From the NCBI GenBank assembly GCA_022791635.1, contig JAAVZL010000004.1, forward strand, positions 24,864-88,863: a stretch of DNA of 64,000 bases, given 5' to 3'. The position numbers were made by a program, and so were the translations under genes. The stretch is from Lachnospiraceae bacterium (GTDB lineage: Bacteria > Bacillota > Clostridia > Lachnospirales > Lachnospiraceae). A model generated the notes under the pieces. It was not told the DNA's origin, made no database searches, and worked only from the letters and a program-made list of their open reading frames with translations. Of this stretch, positions 37,918 through 47,577 are shown piece by piece. The stretch's first letter is position 1. Every line of letters starts with the position of its first letter.

Positions 37918-39546
37918 ATGAAAGTACTGATTATTGGGGGTGTTGCGGCCGGCACCAAGGCGGCAGCGAAAATCAAGCGGGAAGACCGAAGCTTGGAAGT
38001 AACGATTCTCACAAAGGGGAAAGATATTTCCTATGCAGGCTGCGGGCTTCCCTATTATGTGGGGGGCGTGATTCCCACAAAGGAGCAGTTGATTGTAAAT
38101 ACGCCGGAATCGTTCTCCAGGCTTACGGGAGCGGAGGTTCTCACGGAGACGGAGGTTACGGCCGTAGATACGGCGGCAAAGACGGTCACAGCCGTACATA
38201 AGGGAGAGACCAGCACCTATGGCTACGACAAGCTGATCATCGCCTCCGGTGCATCACCCTTCCGTCCTCAGATTGAGGGCCTTGATCTGGAAAACGTGTT
38301 CTTTATGCGGACCCCGGACGATGCCATTGCCCTGCGGGAGGCAGTGGAGGCCGGAAAAATCAAGCGCGCGGTGGTGGCAGGCGGCGGCTTTATCGGCCTT
38401 GAGGTGGCGGAGAATCTGGCGGAAAAAGGCGTCCGCGTCAATGTCATCGACTTTGCGCCCCATGTACTGCCCAATTTCCTGGACCCGGAGCTTTCCGAGT
38501 ATGTGGAAAATAAGATGGCCGATGCGGGCATCAACCCCATGACCGGCGTTTCCCTGGAGGGTGTCATCGGGGAAGGCAAGGTGGAGAAGGTACAGACCAG
38601 CAAGCGGGCCGTGAAGGCCGACGCCCTGGTTCTGGCCATCGGAATCCGCCCCAACACCGCATTTTTGGAGGGCAGCGGCATTGAGATGTTCAAGGGAACC
38701 ATCCTCACGGACAAATATTTGCGCACCAATGTGGAGGACGTGTATGCCGTAGGTGACTGTGCCATGGTAACCAACCGGGAAACGGGAGAGCCGGCCTGGT
38801 CTCCCATGGGCTCTACGGCCAACATTGCCGGCCGCGTTCTGGCCAAGAATCTCTGCGGCGGCAATATCGCCTATGAGGGTGTTCTGGGAACCGGTGTGGC
38901 AAAGCTTCCCGGCGGCATCAACACCGGACGCACCGGCCTTACGGAGACGGCGGCCAAGGTAGCAGGCCATGATGTAATTACGGCACTCAGTGTGGTGGAT
39001 GACAAGGCCCACTACTATCCGGGAGCAGGTTCCTTCATTATTAAGATGGTAGCAGACAAGACCACCCGGAAGTTCTTAGGCCTGCAGGTGCTGGGAACCG
39101 GCGCCGTTGACAAGGTGACGGATATTGCCGTGACCGCTATTTCCCTGGGAGCCACTGTGGATCAGCTGGAGAATCTGGACTTTGCCTACGCGCCTCCCTT
39201 CTCCACGGCCATTCATCCCTTCGCCCATGCCCTCAATGTACTGCTGAACAAGATGAGCGGGGCTTTCGAGACCTTTACGCCGGTGGAATTTGCGGAAGGC
39301 AAGGCGGAGGGCTATCGCCTGGTGGATGCTTCCCCACAGCCCTCGATTCCTTCGGCGCCTTACCTCGATCTGACCAAGATTGACGGCCAGGTGGAGGGCT
39401 TTGGCAAGGATGAGAAGCTTCTCATTGTCTGTGCCAAGGGAAAACGGGCCTACATGACCCAGAACCGTCTGAAACATTACGGCTATACCAACACCAGGGT
39501 ACTGGAGGGCGGAACTACCTTCAATACCATAGAGGAAGAAGATTAA
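37918..39546 (+). CDS. FAD-dependent CoA-disulfide reductase-like oxidoreductase with C-terminal rhodanese-like segment
   Basis: IIGGVAAGTKAAAKIKRED, YAGCGLPYYVGG, DVYAVGDCAMV; C-terminal LLIVCAKGKRAYMTQNRLKHYGY. Confidence 0.9.
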   Translation: MKVLIIGGVAAGTKAAAKIKREDRSLEVTILTKGKDISYAGCGLPYYVGGVIPTKEQLIVNTPESFSRLTGAEVLTETEVTAVDTAAKTVTAVHKGETSTYGYDKLIIASGASPFRPQIEGLDLENVFFMRTPDDAIALREAVEAGKIKRAVVAGGGFIGLEVAENLAEKGVRVNVIDFAPHVLPNFLDPELSEYVENKMADAGINPMTGVSLEGVIGEGKVEKVQTSKRAVKADALVLAIGIRPNTAFLEGSGIEMFKGTILTDKYLRTNVEDVYAVGDCAMVTNRETGEPAWSPMGSTANIAGRVLAKNLCGGNIAYEGVLGTGVAKLPGGINTGRTGLTETAAKVAGHDVITALSVVDDKAHYYPGAGSFIIKMVADKTTRKFLGLQVLGTGAVDKVTDIAVTAISLGATVDQLENLDFAYAPPFSTAIHPFAHALNVLLNKMSGAFETFTPVEFAEGKAEGYRLVDASPQPSIPSAPYLDLTKIDGQVEGFGKDEKLLIVCAKGKRAYMTQNRLKHYGYTNTRVLEGGTTFNTIEEED

Positions 39547-39576
39547 AAATCAGTAAAAACAGGAGGATATGAGAAT

Positions 39577-40530
39577 ATGGCAACTTTAACCATCAGCGCT
39601 GAGGACGAGAAGAAGGTAAAAGCAAGAGGATTTTTGAGCAATAAGGGAACGGACAATTTTTCCGGCCGTATTATCACCATCAACGGGAAAATCACCGCAG
39701 AGCAGCAGAAGGTCATCGGTGAGGCTGCCGAGAAGTTCGGCAACGGAATCGTAACCTTTACCACACGGCTGACCATCGAGGTACAGGGGATTCCCTACGA
39801 CAAAATTGACGACTTCTGTGCGTATATTGCAAAGGCCGGTCTGGTAACGGGCGGAACCGGCTCCAAGGTGCGTCCCGTGGTGGCATGTAAGGGAACCACC
39901 TGCCAGTACGGCCTTCTGGACTCCTTCGAGCTTTCCGAGGAGATTCATCACCGCTTCTATGAGGGCTACCGTCAGGTACTGCTTCCCCACAAGTTCAAAA
40001 TCGCCGTGGGCGGATGCCCCAACAACTGCGTGAAGCCGGATCTCAACGATCTGGGTATTATCGGACAGCGGATTCCCAACTACGACGAGGACGACTGCAA
40101 CGGCTGCAAGAAATGTGCAGTTGAAAAGGCCTGTCCCGTAAAGGCGGCCAAAATGGTAGACGGCGTCATGGAGATTGACAAGGATATCTGCAATAACTGC
40201 GGGCGCTGTGTGGGGAAATGTCCCTTCGACTGCATTGAGGACGGAACCTACGGCTACAAGATCTATATCGGCGGACGCTGGGGCAAGAAGGTGGCTCAGG
40301 GTCAGGCGCTCTCCAAGGTATTTACCGACAAGGAGGAGGCCCTGTCCGTGATTGAGAAGGCGATTCTGCTGTTCCGTGAGCAGGGACAGACCGGTGAGCG
40401 CTTCGCAAAGACCATTGAGCGTCTGGGCTTTGAGAATGTGGAGAAGCAGCTTCTCTCTGACGACATTCTGGCCAGAAAGCAGGAGATTCTGGATGCGAAG
40501 CTCCACCTGACAGGCGGAGCTACCTGCTAA
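39577..40530 (+). CDS. Nitrite/sulfite reductase-type siroheme protein with ferredoxin domain
   Basis: CKGTTCQYGLLDS, GGCPNNCVKPDLNDLGIIG, two CxxCxxC...CP clusters. Confidence 0.9.
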   Translation: MATLTISAEDEKKVKARGFLSNKGTDNFSGRIITINGKITAEQQKVIGEAAEKFGNGIVTFTTRLTIEVQGIPYDKIDDFCAYIAKAGLVTGGTGSKVRPVVACKGTTCQYGLLDSFELSEEIHHRFYEGYRQVLLPHKFKIAVGGCPNNCVKPDLNDLGIIGQRIPNYDEDDCNGCKKCAVEKACPVKAAKMVDGVMEIDKDICNNCGRCVGKCPFDCIEDGTYGYKIYIGGRWGKKVAQGQALSKVFTDKEEALSVIEKAILLFREQGQTGERFAKTIERLGFENVEKQLLSDDILARKQEILDAKLHLTGGATC

Positions 40531-40590
40531 ACGCTTGCATAAAAAGCTCCTGGACAGGGAAAAAAATTTCTGATATGATACGGATATGCA

Positions 40591-40624
40591 ACAAAAGCAG
40601 TTTGCGAAAGCAGACTGCTTTTGT
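40591..40624 (+). terminator. Hairpin in asnC 5' region
   Basis: ACAAAAGCAGT...ACTGCTTTTGT 11-bp stem; no U-tract beyond the stem. Confidence 0.45.
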
Positions 40625-40666
40625 TATAGGAGATATAGGGCGGACAGATGCGAAGAGGGAGACAGG

Positions 40667-41119
40667 ATGGATCGAACGGATAAGAAGATACTAAGGTGCT
40701 TGAAGGAAAATTCCCGGCAGACGGCCTCCAGGATTAGCGGGACGATTCATTTATCCGTGTCGGCGGTCATTGAGCGGATACGAAAGCTGGAACGAACGGG
40801 CCTGATTCAGAAATACACGGTGGTCCTCAATGAAAAGCAGCTTGGTAATACACTCACCGTCTTTGTGTCCCTCAGACTTTCCCATGCCAAATATCATGAG
40901 GCCTTTGAACGGGAGATTCTCGCCTATGAGGATGTCTGTGAGTGTCATGCCATTGCTGGAGATATGGATTACCTCCTGAAAATCGTGACCAGCTCCACCT
41001 CAAGTCTGGAGCTGATTCATCAGGATCTGCGAAGAATGCCGGGGGTCTGCGGATTAAAAACCCTGTATGTGCTTTCCACCGTCAAACATGAATACACGGT
41101 CCTTCCCCATGAAGAGTAG
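40667..41119 (+). CDS. Lrp/AsnC family transcriptional regulator
   Basis: MDRTDKKILRCLKENSRQTASRISGTIHLSVSAVIERIRKLERTGLIQKY. Confidence 0.94.
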   Translation: MDRTDKKILRCLKENSRQTASRISGTIHLSVSAVIERIRKLERTGLIQKYTVVLNEKQLGNTLTVFVSLRLSHAKYHEAFEREILAYEDVCECHAIAGDMDYLLKIVTSSTSSLELIHQDLRRMPGVCGLKTLYVLSTVKHEYTVLPHEE

Positions 41120-41243
41120 AGATTCTACTTCTTAAAAAAGAATGAAATGCATCCTGACGCTTGACAGAAACGCTTTGGGGGCTTATGCTCCTTTATAAAG
41201 ATGGATTCCCGGCAGACGGAAGGGAAAAAGAAGGAGAGAATGC

Positions 41244-42404
41244 ATGAATCTGAATCGAGAGACCATGAGGAAGCTGATGCTTCTGATTGCGTTTACCATA
41301 TTGCTTCTGGTGGGCGTACAGAGACTGGATGCAGTCTTTGGCGCTCTGAGATTTCTGTGGGGAATCGGTTTTCCCTTTGCCCTGGGAGGAGCCATTGCCT
41401 TTATCTTAAATGTGCCTATGACAGCCCTGGAGCAGTGGCTGTTTCCCAGGGAGAAAACGGCGAAGAGTAAGCTTAAGAACAAGCTGGCCCGTCCTTTCAG
41501 CCTGGTTCTTGCGATTGTGCTGGTTGTGGGTGTGATTTCCCTGGTGATGTTTGTGGTAGTTCCGGAGCTTGGAACAACCGTGGCGAGTCTGGGAGCCAGC
41601 ATGGAGGCATTTCTTCCCAGGGCGCAGGAGTGGCTGGAGAATATTTTCAGCAGCAATGAGCAGATTGTGGCCTGGATTGAAGGGCTTGAAATGAACTGGG
41701 AGAAGATCGTGGAGACGGCCTGGAATTTCTTCCGCAGCGGAGCGGGAAGCGTCCTGTCCTCTACCATGACCGTGGCAAGGACTATTATCAGCGCAGTGAC
41801 CAATTTCTTTATCGGCTTTGTATTTGCCTGCTATGTGCTGCTCCAGAAGGAGAAGCTGGGGGAACAGTCCCGGAAGCTGATGCAGGCCATTTTCCCAAGG
41901 AAGCAGGTGGATTACATTCTTCATGTATGTTCTTTAAGTCACCGCACCTTCTCAAGCTTTATCACCGGCCAGTGTATGGAGGCGGTGATCCTGGGGGCCA
42001 TGTTCTTCGTGGCTATGAGTGTCTTACGCTTTCCTTATGCCTTGCTGGTTGGGGTTCTGGTGGCGTTTACGGCCCTGATTCCCATCTTCGGAGCCTTTAT
42101 CGGCTGTGTGGTGGGAGCCTTCCTGATTCTGATGGTAAATCCGGCCCAGGCTCTGGGCTTTATTGTGCTGTTCCAGGTGCTGCAGCAGATTGAGGGAAAT
42201 CTCATCTATCCCCGGGTAGTGGGAAATTCCGTGGGCCTTCCGGCTATCTGGGTATTGGTGGCTGTGACGGTAGGCGGCAATCTCATGGGAATTGTGGGAA
42301 TGCTGATTTTTATTCCCATGGCGTCCGTGCTTTACACGCTTTTGCGGGAGTGGATGTACGGGAGGCTTGACAGGAAGAAGCAGCAGGAGAAGGCAGGCAA
42401 GTAA
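41244..42404 (+). CDS. AI-2E family transporter
   Basis: Multi-TM; LVGVLVAFTALIPIFGAFIGCVVGAFLILMVNP, GNLIYPRVVGNSVGLPAIWVLVAVTVGG. Confidence 0.92.
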   Translation: MNLNRETMRKLMLLIAFTILLLVGVQRLDAVFGALRFLWGIGFPFALGGAIAFILNVPMTALEQWLFPREKTAKSKLKNKLARPFSLVLAIVLVVGVISLVMFVVVPELGTTVASLGASMEAFLPRAQEWLENIFSSNEQIVAWIEGLEMNWEKIVETAWNFFRSGAGSVLSSTMTVARTIISAVTNFFIGFVFACYVLLQKEKLGEQSRKLMQAIFPRKQVDYILHVCSLSHRTFSSFITGQCMEAVILGAMFFVAMSVLRFPYALLVGVLVAFTALIPIFGAFIGCVVGAFLILMVNPAQALGFIVLFQVLQQIEGNLIYPRVVGNSVGLPAIWVLVAVTVGGNLMGIVGMLIFIPMASVLYTLLREWMYGRLDRKKQQEKAGK

Positions 42405-42587
42405 GCGACTGATTGTTAGGGAAAATTATGGCTGCCGGGGTTTTCTTTTTGGTATAAGTGTGCTACACTAGCAGTTATCAGGTCAAATGCATGTGATAGC
42501 ACATCCATTTGGCTTATTGTTCGCAGGAATCAAAGGGCGGGAATAAACGAAAGCGAAGCAGACCAACATAGAGAAAGAAGGAATTTT

Positions 42588-43043
42588 GTGAGAGAAGTTA
42601 AGATTGGCGCTTACTACCGGCATTTTAAGGAGGGGCTGTACCAGGTGACGGCCATTGCCACCCACTCAGAGACAGGGGAGCAGATGGTGGTGTACCAGGA
42701 CCAGTATGGAGAGGAAAAATTCTGGGTGCGGCCCTATGAGATGTTTGTAAGCGAGGTGGATCACGAAAAGTATCCGGATGTGACACAGAAATACCGCTTC
42801 GAGGAGGTGGAGGAGCCCACAGAGGTGAATCCCATGCTGGTGCGCTTTCTGGATCTCGACACTTACCGGGATAAGCTGGAGCTCTTTCAGTCCTGGGCAG
42901 GCTACGAGGACGATACCCTCTTTGAGAGCATTGCCGCCTCCCTGGACATCGGCCTGGCCGCCGGCAGCGCCCAGGACAAGTACCGCCAGATTTTGAATTG
43001 CCTAAAAACCATGGAGCATTTTGAGACCGATCGGTTTCGTTAA
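42588..43043 (+). CDS. DUF1653 domain-containing protein
   Basis: KIGAYYRHFKEGLYQVTAIATHSETGEQMVVYQDQYGEEKFWVRPYEMF; GTG start. Confidence 0.85.
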   Translation: MREVKIGAYYRHFKEGLYQVTAIATHSETGEQMVVYQDQYGEEKFWVRPYEMFVSEVDHEKYPDVTQKYRFEEVEEPTEVNPMLVRFLDLDTYRDKLELFQSWAGYEDDTLFESIAASLDIGLAAGSAQDKYRQILNCLKTMEHFETDRFR

Positions 43044-43086
43044 AATCAGCAACACCTGAACAATGCACAGAAGGATTTGCGGACGC

Positions 43087-43214
43087 AGACTTGCAGGAGT
43101 GGAAACATAAAACAGCAAGTCTCAGCCCATGCACAGAAGGATTTGCAGGCACATGTATTTGTGACTGGAAATTCTTCTGTGCATGGGCTGAGACTTGCGG
43201 GACTGGAATGGGAG
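43087..43214 (+). repeat. Three-arm 5'-UTR element, copy B (upstream of trkA)
   Basis: AGACTTGC (43087-43094) - AGGAGTGGAAACATAAAACA - 30-nt arm 43115-43144 - core GCAGGCACATGTATTTGTGACTGG (43145-43168) - complementary 30-nt arm 43169-43198 - GGGACTGGAATGGGAG. Confidence 0.88.
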
Positions 43215-43221
43215 ATTACCA

Positions 43222-44583
43222 ATGAATATCGTAATAATTGGAGACGGCAAGGTGGGACACAAGCTGGCCACACAGCTTACGGCCGAGCGTTATGATGTGA
43301 CCCTGATTGATGTCAGAGAGAACCGTTTAAAGGACTCCATCAATGAGCTGGACGTGTCCTGCGTGGTGGGAGACGGAGCCAGCGCGGAGATTCAGATGGA
43401 GGCGGATGTGCAGGGGGCGGATCTGGTGATTGCCTGTGCCTCCACGGATGAGCTGAACATGCTCTGCTGCCTTTTGGCAAAGCGCCTGGGAGCCAAGCAG
43501 ACCATTGCCCGTGTGCGCAATCCCGTCTATTATCAGCAGATCCATTTGTTCAAGGACGATTTGAAGCTGAGCATGGCCGTCAATCCGGAGCTTGTGCTGG
43601 CAGGGGAGATCTCCAGAGTGCTGATATTCCCGTCAGCGGCCAAGGTGGAGACCTTTGCCAAGGGCCGTGTGGAGCTGGTGGAGGCCTCCATCAGCGAGAA
43701 CAATCCCATGGCCGGACTCTCCTTCCGGGAATTCTATGAAAAATACCAGATTAAAATGCTGGTCTGTGCAGTCCAAAGAGGCGGCGAGGTTTACATTCCC
43801 GACGGAAGCTTTGTGCCAAAGCAGGGAGATAAGATCAACATTGCCGCCTCCCACAAGGAGATTGAGCGGTTCTTCAAATTCGTGGGAGCCTTAAGGAGCC
43901 GTGTGAAAAATGTGCTGATCTGCGGAGGCGGAAAGACAGCCTACTACCTGTCTTTGAAGCTTTTGTCTCTGGGCATGAATGTGAAAATCATTGAGCGTGA
44001 CCCGGAGCGCTGCGGCCAGCTTTGTGAGCTTTTGCCCAAGGCAACGATCATCTGCGGCAATGCCACGGATCATGAGCTTCTGGAGGAGGAGGGCATTGAT
44101 CACGTGGATGGCTTTGTGGCCCTTACGGGCATGGATGAAGAGAATATCATTATGTCCATGTACGCCAAGACCAAGAAGGTCTGCAAGATTATCACCAAGG
44201 TCAACGACGAGGCCCTGCAGCATATGGTGGATGAGCTGGGAATGGAGAGCGTGGTTTCCGCCAAGAATGTGACGGCCAACCTGATTATGAGCTATGTGCG
44301 GGCCATGAAGAATTCTATGGGAAGCGCGAATATAGAGACGGTCTATCAGCTCATCAACGGCAGGGTGGAGGCTCTGGAGTTCCAGATTCGGGAGGCTGCC
44401 AAATATACGGGAATCCCCCTGAAGGATTTGACCTTAAAGGAAAATCACCTGGTGGCCTGTATTGTACGAAAGCGTCAGATTATTATTCCGGGCGGCAATG
44501 ATACCCTGGAGGTAGGCGACAGTGTGGTTGTGGTGACCATGAGTCAGGGCCTGGAGGATCTGGAGGAGATTCTGAAGCGATGA
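43222..44583 (+). CDS. trkA: Trk system potassium transport protein TrkA
   Basis: MNIVIIGDGKVGHKLATQLTAERYDVTLIDV; two RCK_N/RCK_C units. Confidence 0.95.
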   Translation: MNIVIIGDGKVGHKLATQLTAERYDVTLIDVRENRLKDSINELDVSCVVGDGASAEIQMEADVQGADLVIACASTDELNMLCCLLAKRLGAKQTIARVRNPVYYQQIHLFKDDLKLSMAVNPELVLAGEISRVLIFPSAAKVETFAKGRVELVEASISENNPMAGLSFREFYEKYQIKMLVCAVQRGGEVYIPDGSFVPKQGDKINIAASHKEIERFFKFVGALRSRVKNVLICGGGKTAYYLSLKLLSLGMNVKIIERDPERCGQLCELLPKATIICGNATDHELLEEEGIDHVDGFVALTGMDEENIIMSMYAKTKKVCKIITKVNDEALQHMVDELGMESVVSAKNVTANLIMSYVRAMKNSMGSANIETVYQLINGRVEALEFQIREAAKYTGIPLKDLTLKENHLVACIVRKRQIIIPGGNDTLEVGDSVVVVTMSQGLEDLEEILKR

Positions 44584-46022
44584 ATTACAGTATGATTCGA
44601 TTTATTCTGGGAAGAATGCTGCGGATTGAGGGACTGGTGCTTTTGATTCCGGCCTTTGTGTCTCTGATTTATCAGGAGCGCAGCGGCCTGACCTTCGTGC
44701 TTACGGCGGCCTTTTTGATGGCTCTGTCCCTGTTGCTGGGGAAGAGGCCCCAAAATATGGTATTTTATGCAAAGGAGGGATTTGTGATTGTGGCTCTTGC
44801 CTGGGTTCTCTGGTCGGCCTTCGGCGCCCTTCCCTTTGTACTGTCCGGCTCCATTCCTCATTTTGTGGACGCCTTTTTTGAGACGGTTTCCGGATTTACC
44901 ACCACGGGATCCACCATTTTGCAGGACATCGAGGCTCTGCCCAGGGGAATTAATTTCTGGCGCTGCCTGACCCACTGGATTGGCGGTATGGGCGTGCTGG
45001 TCTTTGTGATGGCCGTGATCCCTCTGGGAAATAAGGGGGCCATGTTTCTCATGCGGGCGGAGATGCCGGGACCTACCTGCGACAAGCTGGTTCCGAAGAG
45101 CCGGGGAACGGCAAAGATTCTCTATGGTATGTACATTTTCCTGTCCGGGGTGGAGGTGCTCCTTCTGCTGGCCGGCGGTATGGATTTGTACAATGCGGTG
45201 ATTCACACCTTCAGTACGGCGGGTACCGGCGGCTTTTCCAGTATGAATGCCAGTGTAGCTGCCTTTGACAGCGCTTATATTGACGGGGTGATCACGGTAT
45301 TTATGCTGCTGTTCGGGGTCAATTTTAACCTTTATTATCTGCTGCTTTTGAAGAATGTACACGCTGTGATCAAGAGTGAGGAGCTTCGGGCCTATCTGGG
45401 TGTGGTGTTCGGAGCCATTGCCATTATTACGATAAATATTATGCATCTGTATGAGACGCCTCTTCGGGCCCTTCGCTATGCGGCCTTTCAGGTGTCTTCG
45501 GTGATTACCACCACCGGCTTTGTGACGGCCAACTATGAGCTGTGGCCGGAGCTTTCCAAGACGGTGATTCTGCTTTTGATGATCATCGGAGCCTGCGCCG
45601 GATCCACAGGAGGCGGCATGAAGGTGTCGCGAATTCTGATTCTGGCCAAGACCATCGGCAAGGAGATTCGGCAGATTCTCCATCCCAAGTCTGTAAACGT
45701 AGTGAAAATGGACGGGAAGCGGGTGCCTGGGGAGAGTATTCACGGTGTTTATGTATATCTGATTTGTTACCTGGTGATTCTGGCAGGCTCCGTGCTCTTG
45801 GTGGCTGTGGATAATCAGGATTTTACGACGAATTTCACGGCAGTGCTGACTACCCTCAACAATGTGGGGCCTGGGCTTTCAAAGGTGGGGCCTGTTGAGA
45901 ACTTTTCTCACTTTTCCTATTTTTCCAAGCTGGTTTTAAGCATGGATATGCTGGTGGGCCGTTTGGAGATCCTGCCTATGCTGATGCTGTTTGCCCCCCA
46001 GGTGTGGAGAAAGAAATTCTAA
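44580..46022 (+). CDS. trkH: TrkH family potassium uptake protein
   Basis: FFETVSGFTTTGSTIL, HWIGGMGVLVFVMAV, GACAGSTGGGMKV. Confidence 0.96.
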   Translation: MNYSMIRFILGRMLRIEGLVLLIPAFVSLIYQERSGLTFVLTAAFLMALSLLLGKRPQNMVFYAKEGFVIVALAWVLWSAFGALPFVLSGSIPHFVDAFFETVSGFTTTGSTILQDIEALPRGINFWRCLTHWIGGMGVLVFVMAVIPLGNKGAMFLMRAEMPGPTCDKLVPKSRGTAKILYGMYIFLSGVEVLLLLAGGMDLYNAVIHTFSTAGTGGFSSMNASVAAFDSAYIDGVITVFMLLFGVNFNLYYLLLLKNVHAVIKSEELRAYLGVVFGAIAIITINIMHLYETPLRALRYAAFQVSSVITTTGFVTANYELWPELSKTVILLLMIIGACAGSTGGGMKVSRILILAKTIGKEIRQILHPKSVNVVKMDGKRVPGESIHGVYVYLICYLVILAGSVLLVAVDNQDFTTNFTAVLTTLNNVGPGLSKVGPVENFSHFSYFSKLVLSMDMLVGRLEILPMLMLFAPQVWRKKF

Positions 46023-46066
46023 TCGTGTTATCGCGCAGCGATATAAAATAGGAGTATAGAAATACA

Positions 46067-47446
46067 ATGAACGAACATAATAGATTAACGGCAGAGGAAA
46101 ACCGCTCCTTTTACCGGATGGCCATTGCCCTTGTGATTCCCATGGCGCTGCAGAACCTCATCAATGTGGGCGTGACGACTGCGGACGTGGTGATGCTGGG
46201 GAAGGTGGGGGAGACGGCTCTTTCCGGTGCATCTTTGGCCGGCCAGGTTCAGTTTATCATGAACCTGATTTTCTTTGGGCTGACCTCCGGGGCCTCTGTG
46301 CTCACGGCTCAGTATTGGGGGAAGCAGGATGTGCGCACCATTGAGAGAGTGTTTGGCATATCTATCTGTATTTCCATGGGAATTGGTATGGTGTTTCTTA
46401 TGGCGGCTCAGATATTTCCCCGTCAGCTAATGTATGCTTTTTCCTCAGAGGAGCCGGTGATCCGGGAGGGGATTTCTTACCTGCGGATTGTGTCCTGGTC
46501 TTACCTTCCCGTGGCTTTTACCATGATTTACCTGAATCTGATGCGCAGTGTGGAGCGGGTTGTGGTGGCCACCTGGACGTATTTTGCGTCTCTGATTATC
46601 AATATTATCGGCAATGCCATTTTGATTTTCGGAATGTTCGGACTTCCGGCTATGGGGGTTCGGGGAGCGGCTTATGCCACTTTGTTTGCCAGGATGGTGG
46701 AGCTTTTGATTGTGGCGCTCTACATAAACTGGAGAGGAAATCCCATTTCTCTGCATCTTAAGGACTTTATTCGGTTTGACCGGCTGCTTTTAAAGGACTT
46801 TGCGGTCTTTTCCTCTCCTGTGGTTGCCAATGAGCTTATGTGGGGGCTTGGGATGTCGGCCAATGCGGCTATTATCGGCCATCTGGGCAGTGCGGCGGTG
46901 GCGGCCAACTCTGTGGCCCAGGTGTCGCGGCAGCTGATTATGGTGATTGGTTTTGGGCTTTCCGCGGCTACCTCGATTATGATTGGGAAGGTTATCGGGG
47001 AGCAGAAGCTGAAGCTTGCAGAGATTTATGCCAGGAAGTTTGTGTGGCTCAGCGTGGGGGTTACTCTTGTTGCGGCCGCAGGCTTGTTCTTGTGCAGAGG
47101 CTTGATTGCGGACAGTATGACGATCTCGGTTCAGGCTAAGGAATATTTGAGATTTATGCTTTTTGTGGTTTGTTATTATGCGATCTTTCAGTCGTATAAT
47201 ACGACGTTGGTTGTAGGGGTGTTCCGGGCGGGAGGAGATACCCGGATTGGATTTTTTGTGGATGTGATTGGCATGTGGTGCTTCTCGATTTTCCTGGGCG
47301 CCATTACGGCCTTCTGGCTTCACTGGAGTGTCAAGGCGGTGTTTGTGGTGCTGCTGTCGGATGAGATTGTGAAGGTGCCTATCACCACTTGGCGGTATCG
47401 GAAGAAGCTTTGGCTTCGGAATGTAACGAGAGAGATTGAGAGTTAA
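46067..47446 (+). CDS. MATE family efflux transporter
   Basis: ALVIPMALQNLINVGVTTADVVMLGKVGETALSGASLAGQ. Confidence 0.95.
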   Translation: MNEHNRLTAEENRSFYRMAIALVIPMALQNLINVGVTTADVVMLGKVGETALSGASLAGQVQFIMNLIFFGLTSGASVLTAQYWGKQDVRTIERVFGISICISMGIGMVFLMAAQIFPRQLMYAFSSEEPVIREGISYLRIVSWSYLPVAFTMIYLNLMRSVERVVVATWTYFASLIINIIGNAILIFGMFGLPAMGVRGAAYATLFARMVELLIVALYINWRGNPISLHLKDFIRFDRLLLKDFAVFSSPVVANELMWGLGMSANAAIIGHLGSAAVAANSVAQVSRQLIMVIGFGLSAATSIMIGKVIGEQKLKLAEIYARKFVWLSVGVTLVAAAGLFLCRGLIADSMTISVQAKEYLRFMLFVVCYYAIFQSYNTTLVVGVFRAGGDTRIGFFVDVIGMWCFSIFLGAITAFWLHWSVKAVFVVLLSDEIVKVPITTWRYRKKLWLRNVTREIES

Positions 47447-47577
47447 ACCAGCAAAGGTGCACGAGAGGAATTTTTATGAGAGTCCTTTCGAATAAAAGTT
47501 CCTCTCATTAAAGGTGTGTCGAAGCGGCTTTGCTCTTTAGAGCTGTCGCGCAGCGACTTTAAATAGGAGGTAGAATT

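Noticed and set aside
44544-45743. 399-aa minus-strand ORF opposite trkH
   Set aside because: Complete overlap with the clear TrkH CDS, low-complexity His/Gln/Asn-rich composition typical of antisense shadow ORFs.
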